DNA of 34,947 nucleotides from contig JBCBKL010000031.1 of assembly GCA_038521825.1 (NCBI GenBank), forward strand, positions 1 to 34,947. Direction: 5' to 3'. The DNA is from JBCBKL01 sp038521825. GTDB taxonomy: Bacteria > Pseudomonadota > Alphaproteobacteria > Rhodobacterales > Rhodobacteraceae. The notes under the pieces were generated by a model that worked only from the letters and a program-made list of their open reading frames with translations, was not told the origin of the DNA and did not search any database. The translations under genes were made by a program, and so were the position numbers. This document shows, piece by piece, positions 1 through 6,952 of this stretch. Positions within the stretch are counted from its first letter, which is position 1, and every line of letters begins with the position of its first letter.

Positions 1-72
1 CACCTGGGTGTAGGCGAGGAATGTCGTTGGGCTCGCAAAGTCAAAGTGGAATTCCACGGTCTTGGTGCGCAT
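1..72 (-). CDS. 2-hydroxychromene-2-carboxylate isomerase-like protein, N-terminal part only
   Basis: Only the first 24 codons lie in the window, reading off its left edge on the minus strand from an ATG at 72-70. The peptide reads MRTKTVEFHFDFASPTTFLA. The F-x-D-F-x-S-P-T-x-F-L pattern is typical of the first strand and helix of the DsbA-like thioredoxin fold in HCCA isomerases, where the Ser binds glutathione. Such enzymes are glutathione-dependent isomerases in aromatic breakdown, and many relatives are general GSH-linked enzymes. It lies 59 nt downstream of the GST gene on the same strand, so it is probably the third gene of the SDR-GST-isomerase operon. The family call rests on a short stretch, and the specific substrate is unknown. 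Confidence 0.6.
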   Translation of the reverse strand, partial: MRTKTVEFHFDFASPTTFLAYTQV

Positions 73-131
73 GGAGGGTCTCCGCTGTTCGGGTGTCGTC
101 TGGCTGGTGAGTCCCAGCTTTGTCGAAAGGC

Positions 132-740
132 TCAGGTCTTGATGCCCTGCTGAAAGGCGGGTCGTGCTTCAAGGCGCTTCACATAGGCGTGCAGGTGGTT
201 CATCTCGTCGGGCATGCACCCCAGCTTGCGCGCCATGTAGCAGGCGTGGCCCAGCATGAAGTCCGCCCCAGAGATGTCTCCTATCATGTAGTCGCGGCCC
301 GCCAATTCGGCGTTCAGCGGCTCTAGCGCCTTGGTCAACAGGCGTTGGGCTTGGCCCAAGATCTCCTCGTTGCGGCGCTCGGGCGGCAGTAGCACGGTTT
401 GCACGACAATGGTGTTGACCGGCGACATCACCATGCCCTCGCAATAGTGGAGCCATTGGAGGTAGCGCGGGAAGAGCGGCGACTCCAGCGCCGGCCTGAG
501 CGCACTGTCGCTATGGCGCGCGATGAGGTATTCGACAATCGCGCCCGACTCGAACAGCATCACGTCGCCGTCCTCCAGCACCGGTACGCGGCCCAACGGG
601 TGGCGCGCGCGGTGTTTGTCGGACTTCAGCACCCTGGGGTGGAACTCCATTCGGTTGAGGTCGTAGGGCAGCCCGAGTTCTTCGAGCAGCCACACGATAC
701 GTCCGGCACGGCTATTGGGGGCATGGTGCAATTTCAGCAT
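132..740 (-). CDS. Glutathione S-transferase family protein
   Basis: A 202-residue protein, the usual length for a cytosolic GST. Residues 1-75 form the thioredoxin-like N-domain. SRAGR near residue 10 is the active-site region, the cis-proline is in GRVPVLEDGD (about 50-59), and the ESGAI segment binds the gamma-glutamyl part of glutathione. The rest is the helical C-domain. It conjugates glutathione to, or uses it to reduce, an electrophilic substrate in the cytoplasm. It sits 42 nt downstream of the SDR gene and upstream of an HCCA isomerase-like gene on the same strand, so the operon probably handles a toxic or aromatic compound under the divergent TetR. The family is clear; the substrate is not. 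Confidence 0.88.
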   Translation of the reverse strand: MLKLHHAPNSRAGRIVWLLEELGLPYDLNRMEFHPRVLKSDKHRARHPLGRVPVLEDGDVMLFESGAIVEYLIARHSDSALRPALESPLFPRYLQWLHYCEGMVMSPVNTIVVQTVLLPPERRNEEILGQAQRLLTKALEPLNAELAGRDYMIGDISGADFMLGHACYMARKLGCMPDEMNHLHAYVKRLEARPAFQQGIKT

Positions 741-782
741 CGCATTCTCCTATTTAAGGTAGGCATTGCCGGAGTGGTTCCA

Positions 783-1538
783 TCAGGCGAGGTCGGAATA
801 GGGACGCAGGTCCAGCTCGAAGGTCCAGGCCGAGCGGTGCTGGTGCGCCAGGTGGAAATATGTGTCTGCCACTTTGGCGGGCAGAAGCAGGCCATCAAGT
901 TCCAGCCCCTTCTGCTCGCGCAGCGCCTGAAAGCGTTCTGGGCCCAGCATCCTTCCCAGCGTGTCGGGCGCGTCCACCGCGCCGTCAATGACTATATGCG
1001 CGACATGGATGCCCTTTGCGGCGAATTGGGCGTTCAGCGACTGGCAAAGCATGCGCCGCCCGCCCATGGCCGCGGCATGCGAATGCTGACCGGCGTTGCC
1101 GCGCATCGCGGCGGTGGCCGATGTAACCAGGAGCGCGCCCATCCCGCGCGGTTCCATGTAGGGAAACAGCACCTGCGCCAGACGGAAAAGGCCGAAGGTG
1201 GCCATGCGCCAGCCCATCTCGAACTGCTTCAGGGTGGTGCTGGCCAGCCCCCGGTCGCCGATTTGAGCGCCCAGATTGAAAACCGCAACACCAATCGGGC
1301 CGACGTTGGCCTCGATGTCGTTGACCAGCTGCTCAATGCTGCCCTCTTCAACAGCGTTGAGCATGAAGCCTTTGGCCGTCCCCCCCTCGGCCTCGATCTC
1401 TGCGACCAGCCGGTCGAGTCCCGCCTTGTCAGTGCGGCGCGCAAGGCAAGCGTGATAGCCATCGCGGGCGAAGCGCTTGGCGACGTTACCGCCAATGCCA
1501 GCGCCGGCCCCGAGGATCAGGCAGACGGGCTTGGTCAT
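783..1538 (-). CDS. SDR-fold protein lacking the catalytic Tyr-Lys pair
   Basis: A 251-residue protein with a Rossmann glycine motif, GAGAGIGG, at residues 10-17, typical of short-chain dehydrogenases. The Ser of the SDR triad fits S140 (TSATAAMRG). Where the YxxxK motif is expected, the sequence reads H154-A-A-A-M158, so both catalytic Tyr and Lys are replaced. The following helix and the GIHVAHIVIDG strand are conserved, so the fold is probably intact. It may bind NAD(P) with altered chemistry, or be a non-enzymatic or regulatory SDR. An AAAGGA ribosome site precedes the ATG. It is the first gene of the operon leading into GST and diverges from tetR across 60 bp holding a large palindrome, so TetR repression is likely. 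Confidence 0.82.
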   Translation of the reverse strand: MTKPVCLILGAGAGIGGNVAKRFARDGYHACLARRTDKAGLDRLVAEIEAEGGTAKGFMLNAVEEGSIEQLVNDIEANVGPIGVAVFNLGAQIGDRGLASTTLKQFEMGWRMATFGLFRLAQVLFPYMEPRGMGALLVTSATAAMRGNAGQHSHAAAMGGRRMLCQSLNAQFAAKGIHVAHIVIDGAVDAPDTLGRMLGPERFQALREQKGLELDGLLLPAKVADTYFHLAHQHRSAWTFELDLRPYSDLA

Positions 1539-1561
1539 CGATGAGTCCTTTGCTATTCCGT

Positions 1562-1597
1562 CTTGCCGTTATGAACCAATCGGTCCATAACGGCAAG
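1562..1597. promoter_or_regulatory. TetR operator: 36-bp near-palindrome in the divergent promoter region
   Basis: CTTGCCGTTATG (1562-1573) is perfectly repeated in inverted form as CATAACGGCAAG (1586-1597). The 12-bp centre (AACCAATCGGTC) is itself 8/12 palindromic, giving 32 of 36 symmetric positions. The centre resembles the ACCnnnnGGT-type operators seen for many TetR proteins. It fills most of the 60 bp between the SDR gene and tetR, so it probably controls both. It ends one base before the tetR start codon. Confidence 0.75.
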
Positions 1598-1598
1598 C

Positions 1599-2174
1599 AT
1601 GCCCCGACCCATTGAATTCGACCGCACCAAAGCTGTGAATAGAGCATTGTCCCTGTTCTGGCGCCAGGGCTACCAGGCCACGTCTCTGGCCGATCTGCTG
1701 GCGGCCATGGAGATTGGTCGCAGCAGTTTCTACGCGGCTTTCACCGACAAGCGCAGTCTCTTCATCGAGTGCCTCGACCTGTTTTCGTCGCGCACGATCG
1801 ACCTCTTGCATCGATCGCGCGCGACGATGCCGCCGGTCGACGCCTTGCAGGACTTTTTTGTACGCAACTTCACAGGCACGACCAACGCGAGCGGGCACTG
1901 GGGCTGTCTGCTCGTGAACACCGTGCTCGAGATGGCCGGGGTGGACGTTGAGCTTTCCGCGCGTGCCAGTCGCCACCTGAACGAGATCCAGCGCGTCTTT
2001 CAGGCCTGCCTGCAGGACGCTGGCGCAACGCCGGAACAGGCCGAAGACCTGGCCGCCATGCTGATGCTGTTCAACGAGGGCGTTCGCGTGTCGAGCCGCC
2101 GCCGCCTGCCACACGCGCAACACCTGCACCCCATCGCCACAACATTTCGCCTGATCCGTAGCGCTATCGCATGA
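1599..2174 (+). CDS. TetR/AcrR-family transcriptional regulator
   Basis: A 191-residue regulator. Residues about 8-55 hold the TetR helix-turn-helix, with YQATSLADLLAAMEIGRSS followed by FYAAFTDKRSLF, the classic end of the DNA-binding domain. The remainder is a helical ligand-binding domain. It is divergent from the SDR-GST-isomerase operon and probably represses it until an electrophile or aromatic ligand binds. The ATG at 1599 follows the large palindrome with one base between them and no Shine-Dalgarno, so the mRNA may be leaderless or the true start may be downstream. Its TGA overlaps the ATG at 2171 of a meaningless short frame that runs into a dehalogenase relic. Confidence 0.9.
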   Translation: MPRPIEFDRTKAVNRALSLFWRQGYQATSLADLLAAMEIGRSSFYAAFTDKRSLFIECLDLFSSRTIDLLHRSRATMPPVDALQDFFVRNFTGTTNASGHWGCLLVNTVLEMAGVDVELSARASRHLNEIQRVFQACLQDAGATPEQAEDLAAMLMLFNEGVRVSSRRRLPHAQHLHPIATTFRLIRSAIA

Positions 2175-2202
2175 CCATCACCACGTTCACGCCACCCAGG
2201 CA

Positions 2203-2690
2203 GTTCACCTACATGGAGGGCATCGTCATGCCGCTGCCGTCTTGGGACGACTGGCCCGAGAAGGCGTGCGGTTTTTTCTGGGGTTCCGGTCGGCGAAGGG
2301 CGAGGATCTGGTTCTGAAGCGCAACCTGTTCATTGAGGGTGTGCTGCCCAATTCGACCCTGCGCAAGCTGTCAGACGACGAAATGGGGACCTATCGCGCA
2401 CCCTTCGTCAAGGAAGAGAACCGCCAACCGATGCTGAACTGGCCCCGGCAAATTCCCTTTGCCGGCGAATCGACAAACGTGGTCGCGCTGGTTGAGGCCT
2501 ATGCGGATTGGCTCCGCACCAGCCCTGTGACCAAGCTCTTCGTCAACGCCGATCCGGGATCCATCCTCGTGGGTTGGCAACGCGATTTCTGTCGCAGCTG
2601 GCCCAACCAGCAGGAAGTTCCCGTTACCTGCCTACATTTCATACAGGAAGACTAGGGCGCGGCCATTGGTCAGACCGTGGCGGCCGTTCG
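2203..2690 (+). pseudogene. Haloalkane dehalogenase remnant (5'-truncated, frameshifted, nonsense)
   Basis: The translation matches the C-terminal half of alpha/beta-hydrolase haloalkane dehalogenases. FTYMEGIVMPLPSWDDWPEK lies in one frame from about 2203, then GFRSAKGEDLVLKRNLF, VLPNSTLRKLSDDEM, LNWPRQIPFAGES, KLFVNADPGSI and HFIQED in another. The nucleophile Asp region and everything before it are absent. The frame changes in the T6 run at 2272-2277; one extra T would restore KACGFFLGFRS. A TAG at 2653-2655 follows HFIQED, while IGQTVAA-like family residues continue after it. Intact homologues hydrolyse C-halogen bonds; this copy cannot. It is joined in frame to an MFS transporter tail at about 2690. 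Confidence 0.75.
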
Positions 2691-3123
2691 GCAAACACTG
2701 ATTCTGACATTTCTTAGCCTCGGTCTAGCAATCCCGGTTCCACTTCTTGTTGGCGATATTGGATGGGTCGTAAGCATCGCGGCATTGATCCTTGGTATGG
2801 GCTACTTTGCGATTTTCGGGCTCATCGCAGCCAAGATCTCAAACGCTTTTCCGCAGGACGTTGCGGTGATCATCACAGCTGTATCCTTTCTTGTCGTAGG
2901 TATGGGATCCGCAATCGGCAATGTAGCTGCGGGCTTAATACTGGAGAGCACGTCTAGCTATACCATGCTGTTTTCAGTGCTAACTGGTGTCAGCGTTTTT
3001 TTGGCAGCGCTTTCGGCAAGGCTCCCCAAAACTCAACGGAGGCCGTCCATTGATGTCGGTCTGAGAAAGAGAAGTCGATGCTCATCGCAGTCGAGTTCGG
3101 ACCAGCACGCGATTGTGCGATGA
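2691..3123 (+). pseudogene. MFS transporter C-terminal remnant
   Basis: From about 2695 the frame encodes four hydrophobic stretches (ILTFLSLGLAIPVPLLVG, VVSIAALILGMGYFAIFGLI, DVAVIITAVSFLVVGMGSAI, YTMLFSVLTGVSVFLAAL). This is the pattern of the last helices of a major facilitator superfamily transporter. The first eight or so helices are missing, and the frame runs without interruption from the dehalogenase relic across a junction near 2690. A GTG at 2677 could start a 148-residue product, but there is no reason to think it works. The tail after RLPKTQRRPS is basic and unlike a transporter. It is best read as a deletion scar joining two former genes. Confidence 0.6.
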
Positions 3124-3186
3124 GACTGAGCACAAGCATTCGACCCATGGTTATGCAGAGTTGAGGGGAGATGCGATCCAACCAGC

Positions 3187-3570
3187 TCACGTCGTTGAAA
3201 GTTGGGTCTCATCGTCAGGTATTGCGTAGTAGTCGCCCTTGTTAGCGACAAAAATGTGTTTGCCAACATGCAGACCGGCCGTGTTGTCCAGGCAACCTGC
3301 CGCAATCCCGATTCCTGCCTCATCGTTCATCCGATAAAATAGACTTGACCCGCACTTTTGGCAAAAGCCGCGTTTCGCTTCTGCTGAAGAGGCATACCAA
3401 ACCAACCCGTCGTCTTTTGTGAAGGTCACACTGTCAAAGGCTGCGTGAGTTGACGCCCATAGGTGCCCACTTGTCTTTCGACACTGACTGCAATGACAGA
3501 CCGTTACTGTTTCGCGTACTGTCGGCACGTCAAAAGCAACACTGCCACATTCACAACTTCCTGTTATCAT
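3187..3570 (-). CDS. GFA / CENP-V family zinc protein
   Basis: A 127-residue protein with the cysteine pattern of the GFA (glutathione-dependent formaldehyde-activating) fold: C6 and C8, C25-H-C27-x-x-C30, and C70-x-x-C73 (GFCQKCGSSLFYR). These bind two zinc ions. Length fits single-domain members. Family members have been linked to glutathione adducts of formaldehyde, but most have no proven activity, so no reaction is assigned. It overlaps the upstream acetyltransferase gene by 4 bp (ATGA at 3567-3570), so the two are translationally coupled. It is probably a real, intact gene. Confidence 0.88.
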   Translation of the reverse strand: MITGSCECGSVAFDVPTVRETVTVCHCSQCRKTSGHLWASTHAAFDSVTFTKDDGLVWYASSAEAKRGFCQKCGSSLFYRMNDEAGIGIAAGCLDNTAGLHVGKHIFVANKGDYYAIPDDETQLSTT

Positions 3571-4286
3571 TTCGTTTTCCCAATCATTGCTCGTTTGGCC
3601 ATTTCAATTGATCTGCTTGCGCATAGTGGTCTCGTGTCAGAGCGCCTGGCAACTTCCGTGAATCCGGATTCCAAATAGGCACCAACAAATCCGGTCCATG
3701 CATAGACTGCAGGATATTTTTCTTCCGCCTTATCAATCGGATATCCTTCCACAACTGTCGCTCCCTGACTCTGTGCCCACTCCATAGCAGCGTTCAGCAA
3801 TTGCGAGGACAGTCCTTTGCGGAGGTATCCCTTATGGACAAAGAAACAGGACACACTCCATACCTCCGCGTCGTCGACTGGATATAGAATTCTTGAGGTT
3901 GTCAGCTTTGGAAACGCAGACCTGCGGTCGATTTGAAGCCAGCCGGCTGGCTCATCTTGGTGGCATGCGATCAACCCCGGAACATGCCCGCCGTCAAATA
4001 GCGCTTTCATGGCGTCGCGATTGCCGGCGCCTTTGCCCGCCGCCAAATCTTTGGCCGACAGGAGCCACAGCATGCACAAGCAGCCCCCGCAACCGCCCTT
4101 GTCTCCCATGACACCTTCGAAACCCTCCCAGGTTGCGGGCCGGATCTCCGATGTCATCGAAAATCCCGTTGGTGCGCCATCGATAGTCTGCATGTTCTTC
4201 TTCCGATACTCTTTCACGCCTTCTGCTCCGAGGCAGGGATAGTAAGGCACAAGCTCCGCCTCCGCACGATCTGATCTATGATCCAT
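3567..4286 (-). CDS. GNAT-family N-acetyltransferase
   Basis: The open frame has 239 codons, but the conserved protein probably starts at M32 (ATG at 4193) or M44 (ATG at 4157). MTSEIRPATWEGFEGVMG is a typical opening for this group, and the first 30 residues look like leader or relic sequence. A cysteine-rich segment GGCGGCLCMLW near 65-75 is characteristic of a GNAT subgroup. The acetyl-CoA binding region is SVSCFFVHKGYLRKGLSSQL, with the relaxed R/Q-x-x-G-x-G/S loop, followed by a helix and the GFTEVARRSDTRP strand. It would acetylate a small molecule or protein in the cytoplasm; the substrate is unknown. It is coupled to the GFA gene by a 4-bp overlap. Confidence 0.8.
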   Translation of the reverse strand: MDHRSDRAEAELVPYYPCLGAEGVKEYRKKNMQTIDGAPTGFSMTSEIRPATWEGFEGVMGDKGGCGGCLCMLWLLSAKDLAAGKGAGNRDAMKALFDGGHVPGLIACHQDEPAGWLQIDRRSAFPKLTTSRILYPVDDAEVWSVSCFFVHKGYLRKGLSSQLLNAAMEWAQSQGATVVEGYPIDKAEEKYPAVYAWTGFVGAYLESGFTEVARRSDTRPLCASRSIEMAKRAMIGKTK

Positions 4287-4552
4287 TTACGGGAATCCTG
4301 TGCCGAGAGATGTCTGAACAAGGTCGATGGAAAGATCGAATATATGTCGACTGCCCGCGATTTTAGGAAACTGTTCGATAGTCTCGGTCCAGTCATCGCC
4401 CCTAGGATGGAGCACTGTCGCCTGACCATAAACTATGTGACGATACGAACGGATTGAAAGAAATACCCGATTGCATCAGCAAATGAGACCCGTTGGCAAT
4501 CCTTGTATCGACCGAGTTCCGGATCCAATTGGTGGAACAGCGCTTCGATCAG
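4287..4552. other. Intergenic region, no gene seen
   Basis: 266 bp between the 3' end of the GntR gene and the start of the acetyltransferase gene, both on the minus strand. Short open frames occur, such as one of 71 codons on the minus strand, but they have no recognisable domain, no good ribosome site and poor codon use. It should hold the acetyltransferase promoter and the gntR terminator. I saw no strong hairpin or T-run. Confidence 0.5.
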
Positions 4553-5200
4553 TTAGCTCTTCAGTCCCGCCATCAACTGCTGGAATCTCTCGCCTTGCAC
4601 TGTGACGTGGGCCCGCAGAATCTTTGCGGCTGAGTCAGAATTACCAGACTTCAGGGCTTGGATGATTTCTTCATGTTCTGCGAGGGATTGGGCCATACGT
4701 CCGCGAAACTTAAGCTGGACGCGACGGTAGGGTTTCAATCGATGCTGCAGCCGCAAGGCTTCGTTCTGCAAGTGAGAATTGGTCGCCCCCCGATAGATTT
4801 CCTGATGGAAGACCTCGTTCTCGTGGTAATATCTGGCCGCATCTTCTTTTTCGACGGCGTCCCGACATCTTGCGTTCGCCTCGCTGAGACGCACCAAGCC
4901 TTCATCAGTCATCCGTGCGGCCGCAAAACGACCACAGGCCGCCTCGAGTTCTGCCATTGTCTCGAACATCTCCAGCAGTTCGACAGGGCCGGGCTGGCGT
5001 ACAAAGACCCCTCTGCGCGGGATCTGCTCGGCCATCCCGGACATGACCAGACGTTGCAGTGCCTCTCGGATCGGGGTGCGTGACACGCTGAAATGCTCGG
5101 CCAGCTTGATCTCATCAAGTCTTTCACCGTCCTCGTATTCCCCTTGGAAAACGAGTTGCTCCAGGGATTCTGCAATCTGTTCCGCGCGCTTCAGTTCCAT
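4553..5200 (-). CDS. GntR-family (FCD) regulator of the malonate operon
   Basis: A 215-residue protein. The N-terminal winged helix is at about 8-70 (LDEIKLAEHFSVSRTPIREA, then the RRGVFV wing). The FCD effector domain follows, with the metal-ligand histidines expected in this family visible in NEVFHQEIYRGATN, LAEHEEIIQAL and ILRAHVTVQGERF. FCD regulators usually sense small carboxylates. It diverges from a TRAP-matA-matB operon across 139 bp containing TTGTATACAA, the same arrangement as rhizobial MatR and the regulator of the Sinorhizobium malonate TRAP genes. The sensed ligand is probably malonate or malonyl-CoA. The name matR would fit but is not proven. Confidence 0.88.
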   Translation of the reverse strand: MELKRAEQIAESLEQLVFQGEYEDGERLDEIKLAEHFSVSRTPIREALQRLVMSGMAEQIPRRGVFVRQPGPVELLEMFETMAELEAACGRFAAARMTDEGLVRLSEANARCRDAVEKEDAARYYHENEVFHQEIYRGATNSHLQNEALRLQHRLKPYRRVQLKFRGRMAQSLAEHEEIIQALKSGNSDSAAKILRAHVTVQGERFQQLMAGLKS

Positions 5201-5247
5201 GCTGAAACGATACTACAACTCGCAATTCGAGCGCAAGAATTAAGATA

Positions 5248-5257
5248 TTGTATACAA
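5248..5257. promoter_or_regulatory. GntR/FCD operator TTGTATACAA with nearby candidate promoter
   Basis: A perfect 10-bp palindrome, TTGTATACAA, lies 47 bp upstream of the gntR start and 82 bp upstream of dctP. TTG-TATA-CAA is a classic FCD-type GntR operator. On the minus strand the extended site reads TCTTGTATACAATA, close to the TCTTGTA/TACACGA site I recall for rhizobial MatR (from memory, not checked). A TTGACA at 5263-5268 next to it could be the -35 of the transporter operon, with GATGTT 17 bp on as a poor -10, so binding there could block or recruit polymerase. Confidence 0.65.
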
Positions 5258-5339
5258 GAAAGTTGACACAGGATGCATTGTGGTTGATGTTGGCGTATTG
5301 CCGAACTGAGGAGAGTCGGCTGAAATTTGGGAGGAATCA

Positions 5340-6329
5340 ATGAAAACGAAATTTCTAGCGACGGTCGCGATTGTGGCGGCAATGGGTGCCGCGTCGATGG
5401 CACACGCAAAAGAACTGCGCCTGTCACACCAATGGTCCAATCAGGACATTCGCCACCAGGTGGCTGAAATCGTCGCGAACGAAGTGGCCGCGGCCGACGT
5501 GGACCTGGAAATCAAGATCTTTGGCTCGAAGTCCCTGTTCAAGCCCCGCGAGCAATACCGGCCCCTGTCCCGAGGCCAGCTTGACATGACGGTTCTGCCG
5601 CTCAGCTATGCCGGTGGCCAACAGCCAGCGTTCAACCTGACGCTCATGCCGGGCCTTGTCAAAAACCATGACCACGCCGCGCGGCTGAGTAACTCGCCAT
5701 ACATGGAAGCGCTCGAAGAGAAGATGGCGGAAGACGATGTCATGGTTCTCGTTCATGGGTATCTGGCCGGTGGTTTCGTCGGCAAAGACAAGTGCATCAC
5801 AAACCCGTCCGACGTTGCAGGCTTGCAAACGCGCGCGGCTGGCAAGGCATTCGAACAGATGCTGGCCGGGGCCGATGCGTCCATCACCTCAATGGCGTCA
5901 TCGGAAATCTACAATGCGATGCAAACCGGCATTTTGAACGCGGCAAACACATCGTCCTCGTCCTTTGTGTCCTACCGGATTTACGAGCAGGTCTCGTGCT
6001 ACACGCCGGCAACCGAAGATGTGGCGCTGTGGTTCATGTATCAGCCTCTGCTGATGAACAAATCCACCTTCGAAGGGCTGACAGCGGAGCAGCAAGAAGC
6101 GCTTTTGGCGGCGGCGGAAAAGGCAGAAGCGTTCTATCTAGCAGAAGCGAAGAAACAGGATGCCGCGTCGGTCAAGGTCTTTGAGGACAACGGCATCGAG
6201 ATCGCACAAATGTCGGCCGAAGACTTCGCAGCATGGCGCGCTCTGGCAAAGGAGACGTCCTACAAGCTCTTTGTCGAAGAAGTTCCGGACGGGCAGGCAT
6301 TGCTCGATATGGCTCTCGCGGTCGAGTAA
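5340..6329 (+). CDS. TRAP transporter periplasmic binding protein DctP, probably for malonate
   Basis: A 329-residue secreted protein. Residues 1-23 are a signal peptide ending in SMAHA before KELRLSH. The mature part has the DctP fold (PF03480), with the substrate-carboxylate Arg in GLQTRAAGKAF at about R165 and a YNAMQTG-type segment after it. Length is normal. It binds a carboxylate in the periplasm and delivers it to the DctQM membrane complex. The operon also encodes malonyl-CoA synthetase and decarboxylase, so malonate is the most likely ligand, as in the matPQM transporter described in Sinorhizobium. An intercistronic hairpin follows the stop, which fits higher expression of the binding protein. 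Confidence 0.9.
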   Translation: MKTKFLATVAIVAAMGAASMAHAKELRLSHQWSNQDIRHQVAEIVANEVAAADVDLEIKIFGSKSLFKPREQYRPLSRGQLDMTVLPLSYAGGQQPAFNLTLMPGLVKNHDHAARLSNSPYMEALEEKMAEDDVMVLVHGYLAGGFVGKDKCITNPSDVAGLQTRAAGKAFEQMLAGADASITSMASSEIYNAMQTGILNAANTSSSSFVSYRIYEQVSCYTPATEDVALWFMYQPLLMNKSTFEGLTAEQQEALLAAAEKAEAFYLAEAKKQDAASVKVFEDNGIEIAQMSAEDFAAWRALAKETSYKLFVEEVPDGQALLDMALAVE

Positions 6330-6337
6330 CTCTCTCG

Positions 6338-6365
6338 CGGCGACCGCAGAACGCGGCGGTCGCCG
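6338..6365 (+). other. Intercistronic hairpin between dctP and dctQ
   Basis: CGGCGACCGC (6338-6347) pairs perfectly with GCGGTCGCCG (6356-6365) across an 8-nt loop. No T-run follows, so it is more likely an mRNA-stabilising or attenuating structure than a full terminator. Placed 9 nt after the binding-protein stop codon, it would give more DctP than membrane subunits. Confidence 0.65.
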
Positions 6366-6403
6366 ACTTCCCGAATTCCACCTAATCCGGAAGGAAAGCT
6401 GAC

Positions 6404-6952
6404 ATGGCTGGCCAAAGCTCAGCCGTGACCTCGCGCAAGGGGGACAACCTGTTTTTGCGCGCCGTTGCGGCCCTGTCTACCCTCGCTGGTTGGTGTTCTG
6501 CGGCCATGATCGTAGCTGCCGTCGCCATTACCTGCCAAATGATCTTTGTGCGGTTCGTCCTGAACCAGTCCACCGTCTGGCAGACCGAAGCGGTCATCTA
6601 TCTCGCGATTGGTGCTACGCTGGTTGGGCTGCCTTATGTTCAACGTTTGCGCGGGCATGTGAATGTCGATCTTATCCCGCTCGCGCTGTCCAGAACCGCG
6701 CGCTACTACATGTATTTGATGACCATGTCGCTTTCGATCGTTATGGTCGCGATCGTCCTGTTTTACGGGTACGAGCACTGGCATCTCACCTACGAGCGAA
6801 ACTGGAAATCAGATACCGTCTGGGGTGTCAGGCTCTGGATTCCCTATCTTTCAATTCCGATCGGGTTTGGCCTGTTCCTGTTGCAACTGATTGCGGACCT
6901 TGTCGCGGTCCTTCTGAAAGTCGACACGCCGTTTGGTCTGGAGGACGTGTAA
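6404..6952 (+). CDS. TRAP transporter small membrane subunit DctQ
   Basis: A 182-residue membrane protein with four hydrophobic segments, beginning near residue 22 (FLRAVAALSTLAGWCSAAMI) and ending with FGLFLLQLIADLVAVLL. This matches the DctQ family (PF04290), including the QTEAVIYLAIGATLVGLPYV region. It forms the inner-membrane transport complex with DctM. The ATG at 6404 lies downstream of an AAGGAAAG ribosome site. Its TAA overlaps the dctM ATG by one base, so the two are coupled. Confidence 0.9.
   Translation: MAGQSSAVTSRKGDNLFLRAVAALSTLAGWCSAAMIVAAVAITCQMIFVRFVLNQSTVWQTEAVIYLAIGATLVGLPYVQRLRGHVNVDLIPLALSRTARYYMYLMTMSLSIVMVAIVLFYGYEHWHLTYERNWKSDTVWGVRLWIPYLSIPIGFGLFLLQLIADLVAVLLKVDTPFGLEDV

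Noticed and set aside
2171..2314. ATG overlapping the tetR stop with a 47-codon frame
   Set aside because: After about 11 codons it runs into the dehalogenase relic and leaves its frame at the T-run; it is not a gene of its own.
4214..4429. 71-codon open frame on the minus strand upstream of the acetyltransferase
   Set aside because: No domain, no ribosome site, and it overlaps the acetyltransferase start region.
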